A stretch of 64,000 nucleotides of DNA from Maridesulfovibrio sp. (GTDB lineage Bacteria > Desulfobacterota > Desulfovibrionia > Desulfovibrionales > Desulfovibrionaceae), in NCBI RefSeq assembly GCF_963678865.1, contig NZ_OY787459.1, positions 2,632,501 through 2,696,500 of the forward strand, read 5' to 3'. Below the pieces are notes generated by a model. It was not told where the DNA came from, searched no databases, and was given only the letters and a program-made list of their open reading frames with translations. This document shows positions 46,928 to 55,554 of this stretch, piece by piece. The position numbers were made by a program, and so were the translations under genes. Each line of letters starts with the position of its first letter. Position 1 is the first letter of the stretch.

Positions 46928-47941
46928 CTATTTGTCCTTGAGCCTTTTGAATACAGCAATATTTTCGTTAATACGTTCTTTGAGGTCTTTGCTTTTTTCG
47001 CCAAGGAAACGTTCGAAGTCACTTTCAGGAACGCTTTGAATGTAAGCTTCGAGCTTAGAGTGTAAAGCGTCTCTAAAGCAGAGATCTCTGCTGGCCATCT
47101 TTGTTCTTGCTTTAATAATTAATGGTTTGAATAGAGGTTGTTCTGCAAAACGGATGAATGTGGTGTTGGCCTCTTGTGCTGTGAGGGGGCGGCCAAGTTC
47201 GCCTGCCTTTGTTTCAAGTTCCGCAGCAAGTCCCGCCTCAAAGCTTGCTATAAGATCAAGTACTTCTGCATACAAGGTGTCCCGAACTTTTTCTTTGGCG
47301 GCCAAGTTTAATATCTTTTTGTATTCTTTAGCGTTTTCTTTAAAAATGCTTTCGTAAACCAAATTCGTATACTTCCCGTATTTCCATTTCGGAGCATGGA
47401 TGTATTTGTCCACTGCGTCGGTAAATTGCTTTCGGTAGTTTTCTTCCTGAAATGCTGCGGGAAGATAGTCTTCATCTCTTTGGTTGATATATTTCGTTCG
47501 TCCACCTGATTTGTGAGCTATTGTGTCAATGACAATGCTTAATATTCTGCTTCTGATTATTTTTGCTTTTTCGCTTTCGGTCAGCAGCATTGCCAGGTTG
47601 AGCACTGATTTAAAGTTAAATATTCCAAGTGATTGAGCTGACTGACCGACATTTATGTCGGCCAGCTTTGATAAGTGTTTGAAATCTTTTAAACTTTTGC
47701 CTTTTAAGAGTGTATATCCATTCTTTTCGAGTTCTTCTCCATGGGTAGAAAGATACCTTTCGATAGTGCGAACATCCACTTCCAGAAAATCAGCCACCTG
47801 CTGTTTAAGAAATACAGGGCATCCTTTCCATTGAAAGCCGACTAGTCCTATAGTTTCCTGTAATTTTTCAATGGCGAACGGATTATTAAGGATGTTCTGT
47901 CTGTCTATGCTGGATTGGGTGAGTGATGTTATTTCAGCCAT
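46928..47941 (-). CDS. DNA-binding protein paired with Doc, candidate antitoxin
   Basis: A 337-residue protein with an N-terminal helix-turn-helix-like segment (FLKQQVADFLEVDVRTIERYL, residues about 44-64, shown here in two words FLKQQVADFLEV and DVRTIERYL). A middle region resembles proteins that carry a phage-regulator fold, and the helical C-terminal half (about 200-335) is charged. It is encoded 2 bp upstream of doc. Proteins of this form occur next to Doc in many bacteria (from memory), but the mode of neutralisation is not established to my knowledge. No signal peptide. ATG start; weak ribosome-binding site. Confidence 0.7.
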   Translation of the reverse strand: MAEITSLTQSSIDRQNILNNPFAIEKLQETIGLVGFQWKGCPVFLKQQVADFLEVDVRTIERYLSTHGEELEKNGYTLLKGKSLKDFKHLSKLADINVGQSAQSLGIFNFKSVLNLAMLLTESEKAKIIRSRILSIVIDTIAHKSGGRTKYINQRDEDYLPAAFQEENYRKQFTDAVDKYIHAPKWKYGKYTNLVYESIFKENAKEYKKILNLAAKEKVRDTLYAEVLDLIASFEAGLAAELETKAGELGRPLTAQEANTTFIRFAEQPLFKPLIIKARTKMASRDLCFRDALHSKLEAYIQSVPESDFERFLGEKSKDLKERINENIAVFKRLKDK

Positions 47942-48016
47942 TGTTTTCTCGAATTGTTGAGCGTGAATAAGTTGTTCAAAATATAGATACTATTTTATTG
48001 TAAGTCCATAAAAGTA

Positions 48017-48057
48017 GAAATGGCTCCTGAACCTGTCTGTTCAGAAGCCATTTTTAC
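48017..48057. terminator. Terminator after the hydroxyisobutyrate dehydrogenase-like gene
   Basis: AAATGGCTCCTGAAC/GTTCAGAAGCCATTT (one bulge) with a TTTTT tail. Usable on both strands. Confidence 0.8.
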
Positions 48058-48077
48058 TGGTTATTAGATTTATTTGG

Positions 48078-48956
48078 TTACTTCCCGTTCATCTTTTCCA
48101 GGACTTTATACAAGGCTTGAGTTCCTAGTTCTTCATACCCCAGAGCCATAGCTGAGATGTAGAACTGGTTGACCAGCGCCAGACCGGGCAGGGATAGATT
48201 CATCCTTTTGGCCTCATCAAGGGCGATGCCCATGTCTTTGACAAAATGCTTGATAAAGAATCCGGGATTGAAATCATCATCCGCAATGCGCCGTCCAAGG
48301 TTGTTGATGGACCATGACCCGGCAGCACCCGAACCGATTACGTCGATGACTTCATTGAGATCCATGCCGGCTTTGTAGGCATAGAGAAGGGATTCCACTA
48401 CTCCGATCATGGTGCCGGCAATGAGGATCTGGTTGCACATTTTTGTGTGTTGACCTGCACCGGCTTTACCCATGAGCTGGATATTACTGCCTATTATTTC
48501 AAAGAGCGGGCTGACTTCGTCAAAAGTTTTCTGCTCACCGCCGACCATGATGGCGAGTGTAGCGTTACGTGCGCCGAGATCTCCGCCGGAAACAGGTGCA
48601 TCAAGCGCGCCCACCCCTTTGGCTGCGGCTTCTTCGGCAATGCGTTCCGCCAAAGCTGGCTCGGAAGTAGTCATGTCGACAATTATTTTACCTGCGTCCA
48701 CATTTGCCAGTACTCCGTTTTCGCCGAGAATGGTCTGTTCCACATCAACGGGATAACCGACAATGGTAAAGATTATATCCGCTTGTTTGGCAACTTCCGC
48801 CGGGGATTCGCACCATGTCGCGCCTTCGGCTACCAGTTCATCTGCCTTGGATTTGGTGCGGTTGTATACAAATGCTTCATTGCCGGCCGTGAGCAGGTGC
48901 ATGCACATGGAACTGCCCATTACGCCTGTTCCGATCCATCCGATTTTTTTTGTCAT
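48078..48956 (-). CDS. NAD(P)-dependent beta-hydroxyacid dehydrogenase (3-hydroxyisobutyrate dehydrogenase family)
   Basis: A 292-residue two-domain enzyme. The Rossmann motif GWIGTGVMGSSM is at residues 6-17, DAPVSGGDLGARNATL (substrate site) near 118, and the catalytic Lys is in GAGQHTKMCNQ (about 169). Related enzymes act on hydroxyisobutyrate, tartronate semialdehyde or glyoxylate, so the substrate is open. Start at ATG 48956, chosen for GAGGAC about 9 bp upstream. It is 70 bp downstream of the LysE-type gene on the same strand. Confidence 0.88.
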   Translation of the reverse strand: MTKKIGWIGTGVMGSSMCMHLLTAGNEAFVYNRTKSKADELVAEGATWCESPAEVAKQADIIFTIVGYPVDVEQTILGENGVLANVDAGKIIVDMTTSEPALAERIAEEAAAKGVGALDAPVSGGDLGARNATLAIMVGGEQKTFDEVSPLFEIIGSNIQLMGKAGAGQHTKMCNQILIAGTMIGVVESLLYAYKAGMDLNEVIDVIGSGAAGSWSINNLGRRIADDDFNPGFFIKHFVKDMGIALDEAKRMNLSLPGLALVNQFYISAMALGYEELGTQALYKVLEKMNGK

Positions 48957-49025
48957 GTTGTTTGTCCTCATAATTAAGCAGCTTAAACGATTAGGTATTC
49001 CAAAGAGACTTAGCTCTCCAATATT

Positions 49026-49616
49026 CTATTTATATAGTGCGTAAGCCGTAGCTCCGACCATGAGTACCACCATGGAAATGTTTACCGTATGGCGGACTAT
49101 CGGTGAGCGCAGCATTTTTATAAACGATTCGCCTGCAAAGCACCACAGGGAGTGGAACAGGGCAGCGCCGCAGGTAAAGGTGCCCACAAAGATTATGATT
49201 TCCGTGATCCTGTTTGCGCCGGGATCTACAAATTGAGCGAAAGCCGATACAGTCATGGCATAGTGCTTAGGATTAAGCGGGTGCAGGGCCAGCCCTTCAA
49301 CGAATTTAAACGCTTTCGGTTTTGCAGAAGACTCTGCCTGCATATTCAAAACTTTCCATGCAAGGTAGAGGATATATACCAATCCCCCGATTTTGAGCAC
49401 AGATGATACCTGCGGGTAGGCTAAAAATAGTTTCGCCAGCCCCATTGCAGACAGAAAATCCATAATCATTCCGCCGATAATTACCCCGGAAAGAAATGGA
49501 ATGGAGCGTTTGAAGCCTACAGTCTGGCCAAGAGCCATGGATGCGATGTTGCCCGGACCGGGGGTTCCGGTCATGACAATTACAAATATAAGGAAAGCCC
49601 AGAAATTTTCTTGCAT
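49026..49616 (-). CDS. LysE/RhtB-family amino acid exporter
   Basis: A 196-residue inner-membrane protein with six hydrophobic segments. It carries the family motif TGTPGPGNIASMALGQTVGF near residues 16-35. It exports amino acids. It is divergent from a MocR-type regulator gene, a common arrangement in which the regulator controls the exporter. Substrate unknown. Confidence 0.88.
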   Translation of the reverse strand: MQENFWAFLIFVIVMTGTPGPGNIASMALGQTVGFKRSIPFLSGVIIGGMIMDFLSAMGLAKLFLAYPQVSSVLKIGGLVYILYLAWKVLNMQAESSAKPKAFKFVEGLALHPLNPKHYAMTVSAFAQFVDPGANRITEIIIFVGTFTCGAALFHSLWCFAGESFIKMLRSPIVRHTVNISMVVLMVGATAYALYK

Positions 49617-49631
49617 TATTTTTTCTCCGTT

Positions 49632-49750
49632 AGCTTAAGCCCTTTTCCTTGCATCCCTTCCTAAGCCTTACCTCTTTGGGGTAATACTTTTAGTATCGGT
49701 AAAAAAGGGTTTAAGAATCCCTAAACCTTTTACAACGCTTCGCGTTTTTG
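49632..49750. repeat. Dispersed intergenic repeat, copy 10
   Basis: GCTTAAGCCCTTTTCC and AAAAAAGGGTTTAAGAATCC flank a short insert with GGGGTAATACTTTTAGTATCG, ending ACGCTTCGCG. Lies in the divergent gap, on the LysE side. Confidence 0.5.
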
Positions 49751-49887
49751 TCTGGTTGGCTGGGGTTTATTTAATGAGTTTTGGACGTTGTCCGGACAAC
49801 GTTCTACAAAGAATAGTGGATGTATTTGGTAAAGCAGTGGGATGATTGTGTGCTTTTCGTTGCGTAATTGTATTCATATGCTTGACA

Positions 49888-49924
49888 TTGTGTGCAGTCA
49901 AAGGAATTATTGTCTGCATGACAA
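49888..49924. promoter_or_regulatory. Candidate MocR operator pair
   Basis: Two similar words, TTGTGTGCAGTCAA (49888-49901) and TTGTCTGCATGACAA (49910-49924), are spaced 22 bp apart. The second has a perfect 5-bp inverted repeat and covers the MocR start codon. Direct-repeat sites are usual for MocR autoregulation. Confidence 0.45.
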
Positions 49925-51273
49925 AATGGATACCGGAATTGGAAGAAACCACACGGCCCAAGTTCAAGCTGTTGGCCGATGCTATTGAGCGTGATGTTTA
50001 TGCCGGGAAACTTAATCCCGGAGACAAGCTGCCCACCCACCGTGATCTGGCTGATGATCTGAAGATGAACGTGAGCACAGTGACCAGAGGTTACGCCGAG
50101 GCTGAAAAGCGTGGGCTCGTCTGCGGTACCGTGGGGCGGGGGACCTTCATTGCTTCCGATGCGATCACCTCGCCATCAATGGTTTCTTTTGAACCTTACG
50201 CACCGGGAATGATCGAACTGGGCATGGTCAACACCTTTTATGATCTGGACCCGGACATTCAGGAAGGTATGAAACGGCTGACCCGCCGCCGCAATTTGAA
50301 TGCATTTTTGCGCTATACTGACCCACAGGGACTGCCGGAGCACCGTGAGGTAGGTGCAGAATGGGCAAAGCGCTATCGTCTGAATACATCTGCGGGTAAC
50401 GTTCTTGTCTGTTCCGGGGCGCAGCATGCTTTGACCTGTTGCCTGAGCAGCCTGTTCAGGTCCGGTGACCGTATTGCCACTGATGCTCTGATTTATCCGG
50501 GCATGAAAACCCTTTCCAATATGCTCGGTATCAGGTTGGTTCCTGTTCCTATGGATGATCAGGGCATGATTCCGGAACAGCTGGACAGAATTTGTCGTCG
50601 TGAAAGGATCGCTGGGGTTTCATTAATGCCCGGCGTGCAGAACCCCACTTCCATCTGCATGCCTTTTGAGCGGCGGGAACAGATCGCCATGATCGCCTGT
50701 AACCATGACCTGACCATTATTGAAGACGATGCCTATGCTCTTACAGTGGAAAGTGATCTCCCCCCTGTTGCATCGCTTGCTCCGGAACGAAGTGTATTTA
50801 TTGCCGGGGTTTCTAAATCAATTGCTGTTGGTTTGCGGGTTGCTTTCATGGTTGCGCAGGGTGAGAGGTTCAAGCATTTGGCTCATGCCATTCTTAATTC
50901 CGTGTGGATGACGCCGCCCCTTAACGCAGAACTGCTTTGCCAGTGGATAACGGACGGAACAGCGGATATAACCGTAAAGCTCAAACGACAGGCCGCATTT
51001 CATCGTTTTGAAGCGGTTAAGGATCTTTTGGGTGATATGGGACTGGGAGTTAATCCAAGCGGTTTTTTCCTTTGGCTTACCCTGCCTGAACCATGGAAAG
51101 GCTATATGGTCGAATCCCGCGCGCGCGAGGCAGGTCTGAATATTTTCGGAGCTGAAAAATTCGCCGTGGGCGGTGGTGTCGTTCCGTCCAACATCAGGCT
51201 TTCTCTGAGCGGCCCGAAGGATATTGCGGAATTGAGGAAGGGGTTGAAGATATTGAAAGAGGTTTTGGGGTAG
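49918..51273 (+). CDS. MocR-family regulator (GntR HTH plus PLP-dependent aminotransferase-like domain)
   Basis: A 452-residue protein. Residues 1-80 are a GntR winged helix (KLPTHRDLADDLKMNVSTVT). Residues about 95-450 are a fold-type I PLP domain with PLP lysine in GVSKSIAVGLRV and Asp in IIEDDAYAL. MocR proteins sense amino acids or vitamers through PLP chemistry. The ATG at 49918 puts the HTH near the N-terminus; the longer frame is leader DNA. Divergent from the LysE-type exporter gene, which is its likely target. Confidence 0.9.
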   Translation: MTKWIPELEETTRPKFKLLADAIERDVYAGKLNPGDKLPTHRDLADDLKMNVSTVTRGYAEAEKRGLVCGTVGRGTFIASDAITSPSMVSFEPYAPGMIELGMVNTFYDLDPDIQEGMKRLTRRRNLNAFLRYTDPQGLPEHREVGAEWAKRYRLNTSAGNVLVCSGAQHALTCCLSSLFRSGDRIATDALIYPGMKTLSNMLGIRLVPVPMDDQGMIPEQLDRICRRERIAGVSLMPGVQNPTSICMPFERREQIAMIACNHDLTIIEDDAYALTVESDLPPVASLAPERSVFIAGVSKSIAVGLRVAFMVAQGERFKHLAHAILNSVWMTPPLNAELLCQWITDGTADITVKLKRQAAFHRFEAVKDLLGDMGLGVNPSGFFLWLTLPEPWKGYMVESRAREAGLNIFGAEKFAVGGGVVPSNIRLSLSGPKDIAELRKGLKILKEVLG

Positions 51274-51306
51274 GGTAAAGGGAGCCCGGTCTCCCCTTGC
51301 TATATA

Positions 51307-51420
51307 TTATTTTTTTATTGTTTCTACGACAGCAGTTGCTTTACGTCTTTTTGCCACTTTAACAGGAATAAATTTTCCTGTTTTGGCACATCTTCCAATT
51401 TTTACAGTCTTTTTTGACAT
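51307..51420 (-). CDS. Small basic protein, 37 residues
   Basis: MSKKTVKIGRCAKTGKFIPV then KVAKRRKATAVVETIKK. ATG preceded by CAGGAG at 6 bp; stop at 51307. The pattern GR-A-TGKF...VETIKK is shared with many tiny basic proteins in proteobacterial genomes (from memory; unassigned). Highly charged, no membrane span. The good ribosome-binding site and coherent sequence support it. Downstream of the HigBA operon on the same strand but separated by a terminator. Confidence 0.65.
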   Translation of the reverse strand: MSKKTVKIGRCAKTGKFIPVKVAKRRKATAVVETIKK

Positions 51421-51563
51421 GGAAGCTCCTGGCTAGCCGATATTCCTATTGCACAACTTCCCCGCCACATGGTAGCTCTGACTTAGTTTACAGGCAGGCT
51501 TTCCGGGATGCTTTTGGGAAGCTTTTGTGCCAGCGACCCCGACTAGTTTATAGGTCGCTTTAG

Positions 51564-51598
51564 AAAGGCTCCCTCATTGCCGTGAAGGAGCCTTTTTA
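51564..51598 (-). terminator. Terminator after higA
   Basis: AAAGGCTCC.../GGAGCCTTT around CTCATTGCCGTGA with T-run; on the minus strand it begins 6 bp after the higA stop codon. Confidence 0.8.
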
Positions 51599-51603
51599 AG
51601 GTC

Positions 51604-52794
51604 TTAAGAATAGAATAGTTTTCTTACGTTTTTATGGCCTACATGTTTGGCAAGAAGTCGATAGTTGTTTTTCTCATATCTTATGCGTCCAGCGACAATT
51701 GCAGGGTTAATATCTGCTTCTCTTGATAATTTTATGACATCTTCTATTTTTGATGTTTGCTTTGCTTTAGATTTAATCCAAAGCTCATTCGGTATTAGTG
51801 CTTCTTGAGCAAGTGTGTCTGCTTCTATTTCTTTTTCGTTAAGAGCAGAATTGACATCTAAATCATCAATTATGCAATCATCTTGAGTTAACAAGTGATT
51901 AAGGCATAAATGAGATAATTCATGCATAAGTGTAAACCAGAAGTTATCTGTTCTATCGTATCTTATGCTCATCCCAATTACAGGGGTATCTTGGTTATCG
52001 AATAAAACGACAGCATCAACATACGTTTTTTTTAGATGTGGTACAGTGACGAGTTTGATTCCTTTGCTTAGCAAATATTCTTGTACAACTATTGGTCCCT
52101 TTGATGTTACGCTTAAATGTGCAATTTTTCTCAAAAAAGAGATGTCTAGTTCTTTTTGGTTATACTTTCCGTTGAGTTTTTTTTGCTTTGATTCAGCTAA
52201 AACTTTTAAAACCCATGCCTGAATTGCAAATGGATCGTCTTTAGCATTTCTACGAGATCCTTGACGAAAGCAACTTTGCGTAGTGAACAGGCTTTCTTTG
52301 CCTGCCTGAGTTGCAAGCTCGCGTATAATTTCTTCTTGCTGGGTTTTGGGATCAAAGCCAAGGATCCATTCCCGGGATACAATTTCGTTCACTGGAAATT
52401 GATTCCAGTTTATATCTTGACCATCTTCAGGGAATGTTCCGTCTTCTTGAATCAATATCTCTGCAGGAATTGATAAACCAATGTGCAGAGCTCTAATCAT
52501 AGAAAGTGTTAAGTTGCGTTTTCCGTTTAATACTTCGGAGACTTTTGATTTGCTCCCAATATATGGGATTAAGTCTGCCTGTTTGAGGCCTCGTTCATCC
52601 ATTACAAATTTAATAGCTTCAATGGGTGAAGGAGGCGGTACTGGATGGTTTCTTTCTTCATAAACAGTGACTAGAGTCAGTAGGACATCTAGTTCATTTC
52701 CTTCGGGGGTGCCGGGCGCAGCTCCCCAAAGAGTCTCTATACGCTCGAGGGCGAATTCATAATCGCCTTCTGTATTAACAGGGCGGATACTCAT
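51604..52794 (-). CDS. higA: HigA-type antitoxin fused to an ImmA/IrrE metallopeptidase domain
   Basis: A 396-residue chimera. Residues about 1-120 match HigA-like HTH proteins (helix-turn-helix about 58-108, LKQADLIPYIGSKSKVSEVL). Residues about 225-350 form an ImmA/IrrE-type zinc protease: HELSH motif His291-Glu292-x2-His295, and a downstream acidic ligand in EKEIEADTLAQEAL. ImmA proteins cleave repressors in Bacillus; here the protease is in the antitoxin chain itself. The gene overlaps higB by 20 bp, toxin first. Starts at ATG just after the toxin stop region. Confidence 0.85.
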   Translation of the reverse strand: MSIRPVNTEGDYEFALERIETLWGAAPGTPEGNELDVLLTLVTVYEERNHPVPPPSPIEAIKFVMDERGLKQADLIPYIGSKSKVSEVLNGKRNLTLSMIRALHIGLSIPAEILIQEDGTFPEDGQDINWNQFPVNEIVSREWILGFDPKTQQEEIIRELATQAGKESLFTTQSCFRQGSRRNAKDDPFAIQAWVLKVLAESKQKKLNGKYNQKELDISFLRKIAHLSVTSKGPIVVQEYLLSKGIKLVTVPHLKKTYVDAVVLFDNQDTPVIGMSIRYDRTDNFWFTLMHELSHLCLNHLLTQDDCIIDDLDVNSALNEKEIEADTLAQEALIPNELWIKSKAKQTSKIEDVIKLSREADINPAIVAGRIRYEKNNYRLLAKHVGHKNVRKLFYS

Positions 52795-53089
52795 GTTTCA
52801 CCTCCAAAGGGTTAATTTTATCATATTCTTTGTGTCTGCCGAACCATTTTACGTAGGCTTGCTGTCGTGTGAAGTCGACATTGACAATTAATCTGAAATT
52901 ATTGCCTTTAATATTAAAAACAATAATACCATCTGCAATTAGGTCTGCTGATCGAAAGACATCCTTTAATTCCATAAAATGGTTGAAGGTATGCTTCCTC
53001 ATGATACCTACCCATGTGCGAAGAGCTTGATCTGCTTCTGGGTAGCACTCTCGATAAGCGTTAATTGTTTTTGTTGCTATGACGTTCAC
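52775..53089 (-). CDS. higB: HigB-type mRNA interferase toxin
   Basis: A 104-residue RelE-superfamily toxin of the HigB subgroup. It starts with the family N-terminus MNVIATKTINAYRECYPEA and has FNIKGNNFRLIVNVDF and the C-terminal YVKWFGRHKEYDKI, which contains the usual His/Tyr region. HigB cleaves mRNA on ribosomes. GTG start with no Shine-Dalgarno in range. Toxin precedes antitoxin, as in HigBA loci. Confidence 0.9.
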   Translation of the reverse strand: MNVIATKTINAYRECYPEADQALRTWVGIMRKHTFNHFMELKDVFRSADLIADGIIVFNIKGNNFRLIVNVDFTRQQAYVKWFGRHKEYDKINPLEVKHEYPPC

Positions 53090-53095
53090 AAATAC

Positions 53096-53124
53096 AAACT
53101 AAGTTCCCTTTTTGGGAATGTCAA
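53096..53124 (-). promoter_or_regulatory. higBA promoter and operator
   Basis: On the minus strand TTGACA (53119-53124), 17 bp, TAGTTT (53096-53101). The spacer contains the palindrome TTCCC-AAAAA-GGGAA (53104-53118), and TTGGGAA lies upstream, giving three half-sites for HigA. The start site would fall at the higB GTG, implying a leaderless mRNA. Confidence 0.6.
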
Positions 53125-53209
53125 GAGAGTTCCCAAAAAAGGATAATCCTCACGATGAAGATTTTAATCTCTTGCCATTATCCACAGTCCCTGTGTAACT
53201 TCTTTACTT

Positions 53210-54499
53210 ATGGGACACATAATAGGAAAAGATATCTATCGTCAGTTGGGTGACAAAGTAGACGGTACCACCGTGCGCATGCCGTGGTCTGATTCCATGC
53301 GTGAAATGCTCACGGCACTGTATTCCCCTGCGGAAGCGGAGTTGATTGTTCGTATGCCTTACCGCCCCTCTTCTCTTGAACGTATTTCAAAGTTAACCGG
53401 TATTGACGAACACACATTGCGTAACATGCTTGAATCCATGTGCCATAAAGGGTTGGTTTGCGACCTTTGGGAGCAGGACCGCTATCTTTATATGATCAGT
53501 CCCTTTGTCATCGGTTTTTTCGAATTCACAATGATGCGCACCAAGGGCGAGCTTGATTCTGCAAAATGGGCCGAGCTGTTCCATAATTATATGTTCGGGG
53601 ATAAGAGTTTCTTAGATGCCAATTTCGGAAACGGTGAACAGGTCTCAGTTATGCGCGCCCTGCCACACGAAGGGACCATCCGCAATGTGGATCATGTGGA
53701 GGTGCTTGATTATGAAAAGGCTTCCGCACTGATCGCTCAGCAGGACCGTTTTGCAGTCGGTCTTTGTTCCTGCCGCCATGAGAAAATGCATCTCGGGGAA
53801 CAGAAATGCGGCATCGACCTCGAAACCTGTACTTCCATGGGTGATGCCGCCGATTTCCTTATCCGCAACAATTTTGCGCGTGAGATATGCCGTTCGGAAA
53901 TGGATGATATCATGGCCCGTTCTCGGGAACTGGGCTTTACTCTGACCAGCGATAATGTCCGTGAGAATGTCGGGTTCCTGTGTCATTGCTGTGGCTGCTG
54001 CTGCAACCTGATGAACGGCATCAAATATTCCGGCTATCCGGGAGTCGTTGTTTCCTCCACCTTCATTGCTGAAATTGAGCTTGCGGACTGCAACGGCTGC
54101 GGAAAATGCGCCCGGGCCTGTCCCATTGAAGCCATCTCTATCAAAAAAGAAAATATTCCCGGATCGGATAAGCCGCGCCGTTATGCTGAGATCAACAAGG
54201 AAATTTGTCTCGGCTGCGGGGTTTGTGCCCTTAAATGCCCTACAGGGGCTATGCAGATGGATAAACGCGAACAACGGGTTATTCATCCTGAAGACAGTTT
54301 TGAGCGGGTTATTTTACAATCCCTTGAGCGCGGAACCCTACAGAATTTGATTTTCGACAACCCCAACAGCCGTAGTGAAGATTTCATGCGTTCCCTGCTG
54401 GGGGGATTCCTGAAACTTTCCCCGGTAAAGAAAAGTTTGATGGGTGACAAGTTGCGGTCTCGTTTTCTTGGAGTTTTGCGTAAGGCTACTTCCTCATAA
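53210..54499 (+). CDS. Winged-helix/4Fe-4S dicluster ferredoxin protein
   Basis: A 429-residue protein. Residues about 25-95 form a winged helix (AELIVRMPYRPSSLERISKL and an EHTLRNML helix). Then a cysteine region LCSCRHEKMH and VGFLCHCCGCCCNLM, and two ferredoxin motifs, CNGCGKCARACPIEA and CLGCGVCALKCPTGA. The pairing of HTH and Fe-S clusters suggests a redox-sensing or electron-transfer protein; I cannot assign a reaction. It stands alone, 120 bp downstream of the divergent higBA promoter. ATG start, weak ribosome-binding site. Confidence 0.85.
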   Translation: MGHIIGKDIYRQLGDKVDGTTVRMPWSDSMREMLTALYSPAEAELIVRMPYRPSSLERISKLTGIDEHTLRNMLESMCHKGLVCDLWEQDRYLYMISPFVIGFFEFTMMRTKGELDSAKWAELFHNYMFGDKSFLDANFGNGEQVSVMRALPHEGTIRNVDHVEVLDYEKASALIAQQDRFAVGLCSCRHEKMHLGEQKCGIDLETCTSMGDAADFLIRNNFAREICRSEMDDIMARSRELGFTLTSDNVRENVGFLCHCCGCCCNLMNGIKYSGYPGVVVSSTFIAEIELADCNGCGKCARACPIEAISIKKENIPGSDKPRRYAEINKEICLGCGVCALKCPTGAMQMDKREQRVIHPEDSFERVILQSLERGTLQNLIFDNPNSRSEDFMRSLLGGFLKLSPVKKSLMGDKLRSRFLGVLRKATSS

Positions 54500-54966
54500 A
54501 TATTTTCCCGTTTTTCTTTTTCCTGTACCCCGTTCGTAACTTTATGGCTTGCTGTAAGGTGATATTCTGATATTATTGTCCCTGTATCTTTTCCGGGTAT
54601 GCGTTTCCATTTCACAAACGAAATTTTCTGTTTTCCATTTAGCCGTTCTACCCGAATATTTTTTTATTGAATAAATTTTCTATTCGTCCTTGATGTAGAA
54701 TCATTTATTTGTAATGCTTTTCAATAGTTTTTTTCTTATTTATTTTGTGAATAATTGGCGGGTGCTTGCTCGCAACAAATACGAAAAAAATTTTCATAAA
54801 CGAAAATCATTTAGCAACAAAAAACATAAAAATGTAAGAAAGTGGTCATTTTTTACATGCAATATGTTTTCAAATCTGTTAGAAAGCAATTAACCAAGAA
54901 CTTGATACGCAGGTCCGCGCTTTAAGCGGTCCTTTCGGTTAAACATAAACAAGGCAGGTATGAGAA
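54500..54966. other. AT-rich leader region of the GAF-gap operon
   Basis: No gene is seen. The DNA is strongly AT-rich from 54620 to 54900, with an inverted repeat ATGTAA/TTACAT near 54833-54859. A GC-rich stretch GCAGGTCCGCGC...AAGCGGTCC (54911-54934) lies just before the GAF gene. A good -24/-12 sigma-54 match was not found. Confidence 0.4.
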
Positions 54967-55527
54967 ATGGGTGTAACCAGACTCTACAAAGCAATTTTTG
55001 AAATTACCAGAGCTGTCAACTCCAGCCTGGAGCCGGAAAAAGTTCTTCACAGCATTGCCGAGAAAGTGGCAACTGAAATGGAACTGAAAGGTTGTTTTAT
55101 CAGACTTCTTGATCGCAAGGGCGAAACTCTGCTCGCAGACGCATCTTACGGTCTGAGTGAGCGCTACGAAAAAAAAGGTCCTGTTGAGGTTTCCAAAAGC
55201 CGTTTGGATCAGGAAGTTCTCAAAGGTAAAATCGTATCCATCGCAGATGTAAGAAAAGACGACCGCTTCCAGTATCCTGAAGAAGCAGCTCAGGAAGGTC
55301 TCTGCTCCCTCGTAGTTCTTCCTCTTACTGCCCGCGGTCAAAAAGTAATCGGTGTTCTGCGTGTATACTCCGCCGAACTCCGTGAATTTTCCGAAGAAGA
55401 ACTGGACTTCCTCAAGTGCGTTGCCGACCTTTCCGGTCTCGCTCTTGAAAATGCCCGTATGTACAGCGCACTGAAGCGTGCAAGCGAATTGGCAAACGAT
55501 TACATTTACCGCGTCGACGATCTGTAG
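54967..55527 (+). CDS. GAF domain protein encoded with GAPDH
   Basis: A 186-residue cytoplasmic protein that is almost entirely one GAF domain (about residues 12-170), a small-molecule sensor fold. Features: SSLEPEKVLHSIAEKVATEM (typical GAF start), FIRLLDRKGETLLADASYGL and LDFLKCVADLSGLALENARM (end helix). It has no output domain or Fe-S motif. It ends 27 bp before gap, so the two form an operon. A role in sensing a redox or metabolite signal for GAPDH is an inference from position. ATG after AGGCAGGTATGAG. Confidence 0.85.
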   Translation: MGVTRLYKAIFEITRAVNSSLEPEKVLHSIAEKVATEMELKGCFIRLLDRKGETLLADASYGLSERYEKKGPVEVSKSRLDQEVLKGKIVSIADVRKDDRFQYPEEAAQEGLCSLVVLPLTARGQKVIGVLRVYSAELREFSEEELDFLKCVADLSGLALENARMYSALKRASELANDYIYRVDDL

Positions 55528-55554
55528 GGCGCGTGAGCATAAAGGAATTTTAAT

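Noticed and set aside
53178..53186. Perfect DnaA box TTATCCACA near 53.18 kb
   Set aside because: A single isolated box is expected by chance about once per two windows of this size on both strands; no cluster is present.
54755..54775. TGGCGGGTGCTTGCT as a possible sigma-54 promoter before the GAF gene
   Set aside because: The GG and GC elements are one base too close, and it is about 200 bp from the gene.
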